Positions 1-7,732 of a stretch of 43,579 bases of DNA are shown piece after piece. A program made the translations under genes and the position numbers. Source of the DNA: a virus; the IMG/VR virus record IMGVR_UViG_3300045125_000029, positions 1 through 43,579 of that record; one strand, 5' to 3'. The number at the start of each line of letters is the position of its first letter. The first letter of the stretch is position 1. Under the pieces are notes generated by a model. That model did no database searches. It was not told the origin of the DNA and worked only from the letters and a program-made list of their open reading frames with translations.

Positions 1-82
1 CGCGCGATTTGCATAGCGCCCCCTACCCCGCCCCCACCCCCGCCCTTGTCGCGCAGAGTGTGCAAATAGGGTGCAGATTACA

Positions 83-136
83 TAATACACCTTATGCGAT
101 ATCAAAATGCTAATGATATCAATGGGTTAGCATCGC
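83..136. promoter_or_regulatory. AT-rich nested inverted repeats within the terminal repeat
   Basis: TGCTAA (108-113) faces TTAGCA (127-132), and GCGAT (96-100) faces ATCGC (132-136). Two GATATC palindromes lie between. The block is much more AT-rich than the surrounding genome and lies upstream of the rightward genes. It could be a replication origin element, a terminase recognition site or an operator; I cannot choose between them. Confidence 0.4.
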
Positions 137-200
137 ACGTCGTGGCGCAACTGACATAATGCACACGCTAAGGCCACGGAACCGGGCGGCAAACGCTAAC

Positions 201-215
201 TGTACAACGTGTACA
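201..215. promoter_or_regulatory. TGTACA double-box palindrome (left)
   Basis: TGTACAACGTGTACA is two TGTACA boxes nine bases apart. The same arrangement with one base changed (TGTACAAAGTGTACA) is at 43261-43275. A further single box is at 298-303. This looks like a recognition site for a dimeric DNA-binding protein in the control region that joins the two genome ends. Confidence 0.45.
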
Positions 216-456
216 ATAGACAGTGTGCCTTGCCGCGTGTGTAGGTGAGGCAAGAAAGGCGGGAACGCGTTCCGCAATTCGTACTTATTGCACCCTTTGT
301 ACAATCCAACTAATCCGGTCCTATCCTTCGAATTACACACTCTGTCCAATTGCACAAAATGACCGATTTGGCGCAAGTGCAAGGGTGCAAGTGGACTGGA
401 CATTCCCAAATGTCCAGACGCACTAAGCCCGCCTAGCACAACGCGAGTTTTACAGG

Positions 457-475
457 TAGTTTAATCGTTAAACTA
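457..475. promoter_or_regulatory. Operator-like palindrome TAGTTTAA-TCG-TTAAACTA
   Basis: This is a perfect 8-bp inverted repeat around TCG, about 100 bases before the first rightward gene. A second, nearly identical copy starts 35 bases downstream. Paired palindromes just ahead of an early gene are typical repressor or activator sites. The protein that binds is not evident, although the HTH protein at 6501-7565 is one candidate. Confidence 0.5.
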
Positions 476-491
476 TCTACACCCTGCAAGG

Positions 492-510
492 TAGTTTAAT
501 CATTAAACCA
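492..510. promoter_or_regulatory. Operator-like palindrome, second copy
   Basis: TAGTTTAATCATTAAACCA matches the palindrome at 457-475 in 17 of 19 positions and carries the same flanking G (GGTAG). It lies about 60 bases upstream of the start at 573. The gene-free stretch 1-572 otherwise holds only the terminal repeat and TGTACA boxes. Confidence 0.5.
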
Positions 511-572
511 TTATGACATTGCGCCTATTAGCCGGTAAGCTTGCGCGCCGGTAAAGCGAGAGGGTTTCATCA

Positions 573-966
573 ATGGCCAATAGCGAATTGCAACAGTGGC
601 AGGAACGGCGCGACAAGTTTACACGGCGGTCTAGGGCGTCTTGTCGTCAAATGCCCGCATTGTTGACATGTGACGACGTGGCAAGCTTGGAACAGTGGCC
701 ACTTGGCAGCGTCAAGACGGATCAGGCGGCGGGTTCGGGCTGGACTGACTGCCTGTTGTTCCTTGTTGATACTATCAGGATAGGCGGCGCGCGCGCGGCG
801 CGTGCGGTATGATGGGCGGTTGTACATATCGTACAGCCGCATTCCGGGCGGGCGTGTGTATCTTGACGGCGAGTTGACTGCGCTGGCCCTAGAGTACGTT
901 ACGCACGTGTACGGAATAGACGCGGAAAGCGACAAGATGCACAACGCGACGCTTAAGGGGTATTGA
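573..966 (+). CDS. First early gene, hypothetical protein (frameshifted)
   Basis: Starts at ATG 573, preceded by the purine-rich GCGAGAGGG. The first reading frame runs to a stop at 812. From about 790 another frame continues with plausible protein (YDGRLYISYSR, then YLDGELTALALEYVTHVYGI) to TGA at 964-966. One missing or extra base in the GC-rich run near 790-800 would join them into a protein of about 130 residues. I recognise no family. It is the first gene behind the operator pair, where lytic phages usually place small host-takeover proteins. The N-terminal half may hold a further indel. Confidence 0.45.
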
Positions 967-990
967 CAAGACGTGTTTCCGGCTTATCCT
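963..990 (+). promoter_or_regulatory. Possible sigma70-type promoter
   Basis: A perfect -35 box TTGACA (963-968) is followed after 16 bases by TATCCT (985-990), which matches four of six consensus -10 positions. It overlaps the stop of the preceding gene and lies about 60 bases ahead of the start at 1054. There is no experimental support. Confidence 0.4.
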
Positions 991-1053
991 GCAAAGCAGG
1001 CGAACGAACGACACGCCAAGGACGCCGCACGGCACAACACAAGGACACACGAC

Positions 1054-1465
1054 ATGGCACGCACCTACTACACACTCTGCAAGTACGACACCGACAGCGG
1101 GCGCTTGGTTTGACGACTTCGCGATTCGTACAAGAAAGCCGAAGTTCTGGCGGAACGTGACGCCGCACGCGACGACGGCACGAAAGCCGCGCAACTTCCG
1201 TAGGATTGTCGACAACCGACGGCACGCGCGACGCACTGATTGACGCACGTGGCCAAGCTGAACAAGGTGCGATGATCATGGGCGCTAAGTTCGTATCGTA
1301 TGGCACGAACGCTTTCGTGTGGCGTTCCACATGGGCCACACTGAAGCGGACAGTTCGAAAGCGCTGGCAATCGCGCAAGTTCGTACCAACGCGTACGTTG
1401 CAAGGCTCGCGCCGTCTAGTCTTAGAAACGCCGAACTGTTCAACACTCTCGCAAAAGGAATATGA
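1054..1465 (+). CDS. Hypothetical early protein (several frameshifts)
   Basis: ATG 1054 has a good ribosome site (AAGGA). The protein opens MARTYYTLCKYDTDSGRL, stops at 1113 in that frame, and resumes in another frame with DSYKKAEVLAERDAARDDG. It continues from about 1206 with DGTRDALIDARGQAEQGAM and then AFHMGHTEADSSKALAIAQV. At least three indels are needed to read it through. The tyrosine-rich opening and charged helical middle match no family I know. The last 60 bases are similar to the untranslated leader before 2463, so the true stop may be near 1419. Confidence 0.4.
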
Positions 1466-1471
1466 CCAAAT
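1405..1471 (+). repeat. Conserved leader sequence, copy 1
   Basis: This segment aligns over some 60 bases with 2397-2464. Both carry CGCAAAAGGAAT just before the ATG of the next gene, and both share a TAG-TTAGAA-CGCC pattern upstream. A shorter third copy (CCCTCGCAAAAGGACAGA) precedes the ATG at 4828. These look like duplicated translation leaders, or processing signals of an early operon. Confidence 0.6.
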
Positions 1472-2385
1472 GACGCTCATGAACGTGAAAACCCGCCCGC
1501 GCCGTCGATTTGTCGCAACGCGTCTTGCTGGTGCAACTTTCCGTTTCGCAGTGGACGGCGCGCAAGCTTGACAAACGCGCGACGGCATGACATCGCCGAA
1601 CGGAACGACGCCAAACGCGACAGCGGGCCGTTACAATAAGACGCTTGTCGCACGCGGCGCACTCGCGGCAATCGCTGCAATCGTGGCCAGTGCTGCGCGA
1701 CAGGATCACATGGCATACAGCCCTGCCATGGCTGCAGGACGGAACCCGCATCATGCCGGTTGACGCGTTCAAGGTGTACGCCGCCAAGATGCAAGCGCAT
1801 CGCGAAAGCTTTGAAAGGAAGTCGTCTGACTTTCTCGCGAACTATGACGACTATATTGAAAGCGCGCGCGCGGACCTTGGCGCGCTGTTCAATCGGGCGG
1901 ATTATCCGTCCAAGGCGGAACTGTGCGCGGCGGTTCGGCTGGCGCATCAACACTTTCCGCTGCCGAACGGCATCCGACTTTCGCGTGGATTTGGACAAGG
2001 AAACCGCTGACAGCGCTGCAAGCTGACATGCAGGCGGACATTCGAGGCGCGTTCAAGACCGCCATGTGCTGACGTTCCGCAGGGCGCTTGCACGACGTGG
2101 CGCGCGCCATGTCTGGACAAGCTGAACGCGTACAAGCCCGAACTCGGAAAGCAGGGAAACCCGTTCCGCGACAGCTTGGTGGAAAACGTGCGGGAACTGG
2201 TCGCGGTTCTGCCTATGCTGAACGTCACCGGCGACGCGCGGCTTGCCAAGGCGATTGAGGACGCACGCGCCAAGCTTGTGCGGCACGATGCGCAAGACCT
2301 GCGCGACGACGCGGCATTGCGGCAAGAGACAGCCAAGGCCGCCGCCGACATCGCGGACGCAATGGGCGCTTTCATGGGCGCATGA
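1470..2385 (+). CDS. MoxR/VWA-associated helical protein (multiple frameshifts)
   Basis: Starts at ATG 1470, four bases after an AAAGGAA leader. Pieces in different frames join into one protein of roughly 300 residues: an N-terminal LLVQLSVSQWTARKLDK segment, then RYNKTLVARGALAAIAAIV, a middle block at 1750-2010 (DDYIESARADLGALFNRADY) and a C-terminal block at 2176-2385 (SLVENVRELVAVLPMLN). At least five indels interrupt it. The sequence is mostly alpha-helical and charged. From memory of similar phages, a protein of this type sits directly before a MoxR ATPase and a VWA/metallopeptidase gene, as here. I treat it as the third member of that module. A DUF3150-type assignment is possible but unproven. 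Confidence 0.55.
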
Positions 2386-2394
2386 CGTTTCTAG

Positions 2395-2415
2395 GCTAGG
2401 CGCGCGTCGCCTAGC
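2395..2415 (+). terminator. Stem-loop between early genes
   Basis: GCTAGGCG (2395-2402) pairs perfectly with CGCCTAGC (2408-2415) around a five-base loop, and TTTAG follows. It sits ten bases after the stop at 2385. The T-run is short, so it may act as a weak terminator or as an mRNA stabilising or processing hairpin ahead of the MoxR gene. Confidence 0.45.
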
Positions 2416-2464
2416 TTTAGAAGCGCCAAAGCTTCGCAACCCTCGCAAAAGGAATAGACCAGAT
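2397..2464 (+). repeat. Conserved leader sequence, copy 2
   Basis: Partner of 1405-1471. It ends in AACCCTCGCAAAAGGAATAG just upstream of ATG 2463. The strong AAAGGA ribosome site lies within the shared part. A shorter relative precedes 4828. Confidence 0.6.
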
Positions 2465-3465
2465 GGAAACCCTTGAACTGAAACCGACCGACGCCCGCGC
2501 CGTGATTGAGGCGCACATTGACGCGAACAACCCGGTTTTGTTGACCGGCCAGCCGGGCGTCGGGAAGTCTGACGTCGTGCGGCAAATCGCGACGGCGCGC
2601 GGCTGGAATGTTATCGACTTGCGGCTGTCCACGATTGACGCTGTGGACTTGCGCGGTCTTCCCATGCTGGACGGCGGCAAGGCGCGGTTCGCGCCCATGG
2701 GCGAACTGCCCGACGCGAACCGCGACGGCGCGGCGGGCATTCTGTTTCTTGACGAACTGCCGCAGGCCGCGCCTCGCCGTCCAGAACGCCGCCTTTTCGC
2801 TAGTCCTTGACCGGCGCATTGGTGAATACCACTTGCCGCCCGCGTGGCGCGTCGTGGCGGCAGGAAACCGGCTGCAAGACCGGGCGGGCGCGAACCGCGT
2901 CAACAGCGCCCTAGCGAACCGCTTCGCTCATGTGGCCATGACGCATGAGCTTAACGACTGGTGTACTTGGGCGCTGGCAAACGACGTCGCGCCCGAACTG
3001 GTGGCGTTCCTGCGGTTCCGGCCCGGCTTGCTTGTGGATTTTGAACCCGACCGGGCGGTCAACGCCACGCCGCGTACTTGGGTTATGGCGGGCAAGCTGT
3101 TGAACCGCGCCCTGCCGCCGCAAGTCGAAAGTGCGGCCTTGGCAAGCGTCGTGGGCGCAGGCCATGCTGCCGAACTTCTCGCGTTCGTGCGTATCTGGCG
3201 CGGCCTGCCGTCGCCTGACTTGGTACTCATGAACCCGCAAGGCGCGCCCGTGCCGTCCGACGGCGCGACGCTGTACGCCCTTTGCGGCGCGCTGGCGCGG
3301 CGTGTGACGCACCAGTCGATTGACGCATTCGTGACGTACGTTGACCGCCTGCCGCCCGAATATGGCGTCATCGCCATGCGCGACGCGACGGCGCGCGACG
3401 CGACGCTTGAGAAGACGACGGCGGCAATTCGCTGGCTGTCTGCAAATTCCAATATCTATCTGTGA
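2463..3465 (+). CDS. MoxR-type AAA+ ATPase (one frameshift)
   Basis: An AAA+ ATPase of about 333 residues. Walker A is GQPGVGKS at residues 29-36, Walker B is ILFLDE at about 93-98, and a sensor-1 like VVAAGNR lies near residue 130. The frame breaks near 2770 (first piece 2463-2810, second piece in the frame ending 3465). Across the break, ELPQAA joins to QNAAFSLVLDRRIGEYHLPP, the expected AAA+ region after Walker B. MoxR ATPases normally work with a VWA-domain partner to remodel or activate proteins, and the next gene is such a partner. The start is fixed by the AAAGGAA leader. Its role in the phage is unknown; early host takeover is an inference from position. Confidence 0.85.
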
Positions 3466-3475
3466 GGGCGAGACA

Positions 3476-4714
3476 ATGGCACAAACACCAGCCGAAGTTA
3501 AACTGTCGCGGGCGCGGCGCATATGATCCTGAACGCGCCCTTTTATGCGGTCTTGTCGCTTTCCATGCAATTCGTGCGGCGCGATGATATCGACACAATG
3601 GCGACAGATGGAAAGTCGATATTCTATAACGACGCTTTCGTCATGGGCGAAGACGACGAAACAATTCGCGGCGTCGTGGCGCATGAGGTCGCGCACGTGG
3701 CCAACCTGCACCACACGCGGCGCGGCGGGCGTGATCCTGACGACTGGAACAAAGCGTGCGACTATGCGATTGACCCGCAACTTGAAAAGGACGGGTTCAA
3801 AGTCAGCTAAGTTCGGGTTCGTGAAACCCGAATATTTCGACATGAGTGCAGAACAGATTTACAGCGCCTTGCAGGCGGGAAAGCAAAAGGAACAAGACGG
3901 CGCGCAAGGGCAACAGCCGCAGCGTGGCCAAGGCGCGCCGCAGGCGGGCGCTACGGCACCACAAGCGCCCGCGCCGCAGGGTGAGCAAGGCGCGCCCCTG
4001 CAACAGCCTGCTAGCGGCGTTCCTAGCGCCTCTGGCATGGGGCGCGGCGGTGTACTTGACGCCGCGCCAGACAGTGATCCCGCCGCGCTGCAAGAGGCGG
4101 AACTTGACGCCATGGCCAAGACGCTACAGGCGGCGCAAGCTGCCAAGGCGGCAGGCAAGGGCAGCGCGGCAGGCAAGCTTGCAGCCGACGCAATCCGCAA
4201 GCCCGTTATTGACTGGCGCAACGTGCTGCGGCGGTTCGTCGATAGCGCGGCGCGCGTGTCGCAACAGTGGCACCGTCCGAACCGTCGCCACGTGCACGCG
4301 GGCATGTACCTTCCCGGCAACGTACCTGACAGCATGGGCAAGTTAGGCGTCGTGTTTGACGTATCGGGCAGCACGTGCAACCCGCGAACCCTCGCGACGT
4401 TTCTAGGCGAATTGCAGGGCGCGATTGATGACGCAATGCCCGCGCAAACCGTCATCTTGCTTTGCGATACCAAGATCAAGGCGCGGTACGAGTACGAACC
4501 GGGCGAACCCTTGAACGTAAAGCTTATTGGCGGTGGCGGGACGAACATGCAACCCGCCATTGACGAACTGCAAGACGCTGCGGCGGTAATCGTGTTCACT
4601 GATTGCGACTTTCCGCGCGAACCGACCGATAGGGGCGTGCCGACGCTTTGGGCCAAGTACGGGCGGCGCGGCAAATACCCCGCATGGGGCGAAGCAATCG
4701 AATTGCCAGAGTGA
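3476..4714 (+). CDS. DUF2201-type metallopeptidase/VWA-like protein (two frameshifts)
   Basis: About 412 residues. The N-terminal domain has the zinc-peptidase motif HEVAH at about residue 70 (GVVAHEVAHVANLHH). A Gln/Ala/Pro-rich linker follows (about 3890-4080). The C-terminal VWA-like domain has the metal-site motif DVSGST at about residue 295 and later GGGGTNMQPAI and FTDCDF. This domain order is that of DUF2201 proteins, which pair with MoxR ATPases. Pieces: MAQTPAEVKLSRARR from ATG 3476, 3523-3810, and the frame ending 4714; one indel near 3522 and one near 3808 rejoin them. It begins ten bases after the MoxR stop. The Asp-x-Ser-x-Ser site appears intact. Confidence 0.85.
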
Positions 4715-4720
4715 CTAACC

Positions 4721-4743
4721 AGGCGCGCCGTCGCGGCGCGCCT
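4721..4743 (+). terminator. GC-rich stem-loop after the MoxR/VWA module
   Basis: AGGCGCGCCG (4721-4730) and CGGCGCGCCT (4734-4743) form a perfect 10-bp stem with a TCG loop, followed by TAATTAG. It lies six bases after the VWA stop. A possible promoter (TTGACA at 4756-4761) follows at once, so this is a likely transcription boundary. Confidence 0.6.
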
Positions 4744-4755
4744 TAATTAGACCAT

Positions 4756-4784
4756 TTGACAGTGACGCAATACGCGTGTACAGG
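4756..4784 (+). promoter_or_regulatory. Possible promoter after the stem-loop
   Basis: A consensus TTGACA (4756-4761) with a 17-base spacer leads to TACAGG (4779-4784), a poor -10 box. It is supported mainly by its position between a hairpin and the gene at 4828. The spacer also includes a GTGTAC segment. Confidence 0.3.
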
Positions 4785-4827
4785 TAAAAGAAAACGACTG
4801 CTTAACCCTCGCAAAAGGACAGAAGCC

Positions 4828-5307
4828 ATGGCCGACTTTAATCCAACACACGTGCGCGCGATAACCAAGTATGGCGCGCCAATGGGCAGGCCGTCGCGCC
4901 TGACTGACGAACCGTCCGAAAAGCTGTACTTGCGGCGTGTCATCCTTGACGCTGGCGGCTACGACAAGGGCGGCGCGTATTGGGGCATTGCCACGCGCGG
5001 CGGTCCCGGTCATCTGTACATCGCTTTCAGCGAAACTTTTACCGCATACGTGCGCGCGTGGGATCACGCATCGGCCAAGGCAAAGGTCTTGAACTCGCGC
5101 CCCATGCGACTTTCTGGCGGTGACGACATGGAACGCAACCTAGTTGACCTGATCAGGGCGGCAACTGCCCTGCAAGCTGCCGTGCTGGCGTATCATTCGA
5201 CCGAAGACGTGGCCGAGATTGAAGCCATGCACAAATGCCTAGCCAGCGCGTCAAGCGCCTTGCGCCACGTCCAGACCGCGCACCATACAAAAGGAAAGAA
5301 GCCATGA
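4828..5307 (+). CDS. Hypothetical phage protein
   Basis: Intact, 159 residues. ATG 4828 is chosen because AAAAGGACAGAAGCC lies just before it. The N-terminal half is a compact alpha/beta stretch with a repeated aromatic-glycine pattern (GGYDKGGAYWGIATRGG). The C-terminal half is helical with alternating Leu/Ala (DLIRAATALQAAVLAYHS). I do not recognise a family or any catalytic motif. The stop overlaps the next start (ATGA), so the two are translationally coupled. Confidence 0.7.
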   Translation: MADFNPTHVRAITKYGAPMGRPSRLTDEPSEKLYLRRVILDAGGYDKGGAYWGIATRGGPGHLYIAFSETFTAYVRAWDHASAKAKVLNSRPMRLSGGDDMERNLVDLIRAATALQAAVLAYHSTEDVAEIEAMHKCLASASSALRHVQTAHHTKGKKP

Positions 5308-5653
5308 AGGCAGAAGACTTGTACACGTGGCGACCGATGCACACCGCGCACGGACTGACGATATGGGCTTACGGAAACCAACACCGCCGTTACGTGGCAA
5401 TACGTCGCGACGTTGACGGCCAGCGGCTGAACCGCGAAATACCGCGTGTACGCTGCGGCGCGGACAGGCGATACCGCTGTACCGTGCGTTTCAGAACGTG
5501 GTGACGAAAGAAATGTCGCTCGTGCTGTCGCAGCTTGACATTCCTGTCGTATGCACCCAATGTCTTGCCGTGGCCAAGCCGTACTTGCGGGCGCTCGAAG
5601 ACCTGCTAGACGACCACACCGTGAAACAACGTATCGTAGTGAGGACTTCATAA
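5304..5653 (+). CDS. Hypothetical phage protein (one frameshift)
   Basis: Starts at the ATGA overlap with the preceding gene, behind AAAGGAAAGAAGCC. The first piece (5304-5504) begins MKAEDLYTWRPMHTAHGLTI. After an indel near 5440-5475 the other frame continues IPLYRAFQNVVTKEMSLVL to TAA 5651-5653. The joined protein is about 116 residues. The C-terminal part contains CTQC, which on its own is not enough for a zinc site. Function unknown. The stop overlaps the next start as TAATG. Confidence 0.5.
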
Positions 5654-5793
5654 TGCGTGGACGCATCCGCAACGTACTTGGCGACGTTTTGTTCGTCGTC
5701 ATTCTCGCCGTGGCTATGTACGGCGTGCTGATGATCGGCGAAGAAAAGGTGTGCAGCGACGAAAAAGAGTGCTTGACGCTGTACGATAACTAG
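5653..5793 (+). CDS. Small single-pass membrane protein
   Basis: 46 residues, intact, starting inside TAATG. After a basic N-terminus (MRGRIRN) there is one hydrophobic segment (VLFVVILAVAMYGVLMIG, about residues 12-29), followed by an acidic tail with two cysteines. The positive-inside rule predicts that the N-terminus is cytoplasmic. It could be a membrane-targeted takeover or superinfection-exclusion peptide; nothing in the sequence proves this. Confidence 0.55.
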   Translation: MRGRIRNVLGDVLFVVILAVAMYGVLMIGEEKVCSDEKECLTLYDN

Positions 5794-5826
5794 TTTACGC
5801 ACGTATATGACCGAACGCGAAGGGTG

Positions 5827-5855
5827 TTGACAGCCCGAAACGTGAGGGCTACCAA
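5827..5855 (+). promoter_or_regulatory. Possible promoter before the 5890 gene
   Basis: TTGACA (5827-5832), a 17-base spacer and TACCAA (5850-5855). The -10 match is poor (three of six). It lies in the 96-base gap between the small membrane protein and the gene at 5890, where a promoter is plausible. Confidence 0.3.
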
Positions 5856-5889
5856 GGCAACCGCTACCATCAGATCAGGAGATACAACG

Positions 5890-6314
5890 ATGGCCAAGAC
5901 CCCGACCCCCGCCGCCGAAACCGTCTCGACCGTGACCGTCGGCAAGTTCACCTTGACGTTGGCGTCCCGGTTCCCGCCGCTTCGCGCATCGCGTCCGCCA
6001 AGTCCGACGACGCCGAACGGCTGGAAGCGATGCCCGTCGGCGCGTCCTATCTGGAACCCGTCGCCGTGCCCGACAGCGTGACCGACGCCGCCGAACGCGA
6101 AAAGACGTTCAAGGAGAAGGCGCGTTCGACCACGAACCGCCTGTCGGGGCTGGTGCGCCGGTTCAAGAAGAACCATGCCGACTACGAGTTCGCCTTGCGC
6201 ACCGTCCCCATGCAGGGCGTCCGCGTCTACCGGATCGAGAAGGCCGCTGAACCCGCCGCCGCTGCGGCCCCCGCGACCGGCACCGAAGGAAGCCCCGCGC
6301 CTGCCAGCGCGTAA
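5890..6314 (+). CDS. Hypothetical basic/helical protein (one frameshift)
   Basis: ATG 5890 follows CAGGAGATACAACG. The first frame gives MAKTPTPAAETVSTVTVGK. After an indel at about 5968-5976 the other frame gives RIASAKSDDAERLEAMPVG and continues intact to TAA at 6314. The total is about 141 residues. The middle (SVTDAAEREKTFKEKARST, then RRFKKNHADYEF) is charged and helical, and the C-terminus is an Ala/Pro tail. The motif FALRTVPMQGVRVYRIEK suggests a DNA-interacting or beta-sheet segment, but I cannot name a family. A tRNA-like gene lies downstream. Confidence 0.6.
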
Positions 6315-6393
6315 CGCTGTCGCGTGCCAGTGCCGCCTTGCCTTGCGAGGGTTCAAGGCGGCACCCCAAGCGGCAGAAATGTACGCAAAAGAC

Positions 6394-6473
6394 GGGCGTG
6401 TAGCTTAACGTAGAGCAGACCGGGTTCCATCCTTCCGCCCGGTTCAGTGTGGGTTCGACCCCCGCCGCGTCCA
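6394..6473 (+). tRNA. tRNA-like gene with enlarged anticodon loop (possibly Gly-TCC)
   Basis: The acceptor arms GGGCGTG (6394-6400) and CGCGTCC (6466-6472) pair over seven positions including wobbles. The D stem is GCTT/GAGC with a short loop. The T arm is canonical: GTGGG, TTCGACC, CCCGC (6449-6465). The anticodon stem GACCGGG/CCCGGTT (6418-6424, 6438-6444) encloses 13 bases (TTCCATCCTTCCG). With the usual 5-bp stem the loop would be 17 rather than 7 bases. A TCC triplet fits tRNA-Gly. The encoded tail after discriminator A is CCC rather than CCA. It may be a real tRNA with sequencing errors, an inactive tRNA, or one altered on purpose. Confidence 0.65.
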
Positions 6474-6500
6474 CCCTCGACCATAACGACAGGATGCGTG

Positions 6501-7565
6501 ATGTACTTATCCGACTGGCTTCCCGACAAACACACGGTACTCGCGCAGGTGGCCAAGCTGCCGAAGTTCGCGCAGATGCCGGAACCCGCGCTTTGCGAAG
6601 CGGCGGCGAAGATCGTTCAGGCGCAAGTCGCGGAACGTCTGACGTACGAAATCCACATTTCCGTCAGCGACGCCGTGGCGCAGTACGAAGCTGTCAACGG
6701 CAAGTATCCCGACGACTTGGGCGACGAGGGACAGCGCCGCCGCGACGAATACGAAAGCGGACTGGACGACGTTATGGAAAACGTCTTTCAGGAATACGAG
6801 GCAGGGCTTTCGCAGAACTGGTTGGGCACGAACACTATCGACAGCCGCGTGTGGGAAGACGACGGCCCGCAGCGTGTGGCGTCCAGTGCGGCCAAGGAAA
6901 TCTGGCGCACCCTGACGACCGGCAAAACGCCGTCGCAGGTACTCGCGAGTGCGGGTATCGTTTCTTCCGACTTCAACACGCTCGCGACGTACAACGCGAC
7001 CCAATCCGAGGACACCGAAAACATGGCCCTTTCCCTTGATGAAGTCTTGGTGAAGATCAAGCAACGCATCGGCACGAACTTTGACATGCTTGTCGTGTAC
7101 GAAGACATGCAGACCATCTTTGACGAGGAAGACGAAACGCTCGTGCAGTCGGCGGCGTCGCGTCTCGGGATCGACATGCAAGACGCCGAAGTTTTGCAGA
7201 TCGCCGCGCTGGAATTTTCCGACGCACCGGATGAACTGACGACGCGTCTTGCCGCTATCAACGCCGGGCCTGAAAAGGCGAAGCGCCAGCCGCGCGCACA
7301 GAAGGCACCCGCCGCCCCCGTGGCCGGTCAGCTTGACGGTTCCGTGCTGGAAGCCTTGAAGACGTGCGGCGTGAGCGAAACCGGCATGGCGGAACAGCTT
7401 GGCGTGTCGCGTTCGACGTTCGTCAACTACGCCAAGAACAAGTCGCCGTTCGTTCCCGACGCCGAACAGTACAAGCTGATCCGGGGCGAAGTCGTGGCGC
7501 GGGCGAACATGATGCTCGCCGCCTTGGCCACGCTGGACGGCACCGAACGCACCGAGGTCGCGTAA
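6501..7565 (+). CDS. Helix-turn-helix protein with large acidic helical domain
   Basis: Intact, 354 residues, from ATG 6501 (AGGA upstream). The first 250 residues are acidic and helical (DEGQRRRDEYESGLDDVMEN; MALSLDEVLVKIKQ). An Ala/Pro/basic linker follows, then a C-terminal helix-turn-helix at about residues 291-316 (SETGMAEQLGVSRSTFVNYA) like those of XRE or sigma-type regulators. It is the only clear DNA-binding regulator among the early genes and a candidate for binding the TAGTTTAA or TGTACA sites near the genome ends. That link is inference. It opens a run of intact, tightly packed genes (6501-9822) and couples to the next gene through TAATG. Confidence 0.7.
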   Translation: MYLSDWLPDKHTVLAQVAKLPKFAQMPEPALCEAAAKIVQAQVAERLTYEIHISVSDAVAQYEAVNGKYPDDLGDEGQRRRDEYESGLDDVMENVFQEYEAGLSQNWLGTNTIDSRVWEDDGPQRVASSAAKEIWRTLTTGKTPSQVLASAGIVSSDFNTLATYNATQSEDTENMALSLDEVLVKIKQRIGTNFDMLVVYEDMQTIFDEEDETLVQSAASRLGIDMQDAEVLQIAALEFSDAPDELTTRLAAINAGPEKAKRQPRAQKAPAAPVAGQLDGSVLEALKTCGVSETGMAEQLGVSRSTFVNYAKNKSPFVPDAEQYKLIRGEVVARANMMLAALATLDGTERTEVA

Positions 7566-7732
7566 TGAGCGTGACCGCGCGATACATGCTGGCGTCCATC
7601 GTCTTGTGCGCTGTCGGCTTCGCCGGGTTCTTCATTCTTCACGCGCATCCTTTCGCGCGTGGCGTTTGGCTTCTGGCGTTTTCGATCATGGGGCTTGCGG
7701 CGTGGGTCATCGCCGAGGTAAACAGGGGATGA
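7565..7732 (+). CDS. Small two-pass membrane protein
   Basis: 55 residues, starting in TAATG at the end of the HTH gene. Two hydrophobic segments (YMLASIVLCAVGFAGFFIL and ARGVWLLAFSIMGLAAWVIA) are separated by a short HAHPF loop and followed by a short polar tail. This is an inner-membrane hairpin. It is far from the lysis cassette, so an early membrane role such as exclusion is more likely than a holin role, but this is unproven. The next gene overlaps its stop by four bases. Confidence 0.55.
   Translation: MSVTARYMLASIVLCAVGFAGFFILHAHPFARGVWLLAFSIMGLAAWVIAEVNRG

Larger units (their letters stand above)
1..258. repeat. Terminal direct repeat, left copy
   Basis: These bases recur at the right end (43324-43579) in the same orientation. 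The copies differ by one C in a C run near position 20 (five here, four on the right) and, at the very end, apparently by one A in an A run (three here, two on the right). The repeat holds no convincing gene. It contains a C-rich stretch, an AT-rich palindromic segment and a TGTACAACGTGTACA palindrome. It is either a true direct terminal repeat, as in T7-like podoviruses, or the overlap of an assembled circular or permuted molecule; sequence alone does not decide. Confidence 0.9.

Noticed and set aside
83-100. T7-promoter-like TAATACACCTTATGCG in the left terminal repeat
   Set aside because: Only part of the consensus matches and no phage RNA polymerase gene is present; it also recurs only in the repeated end.
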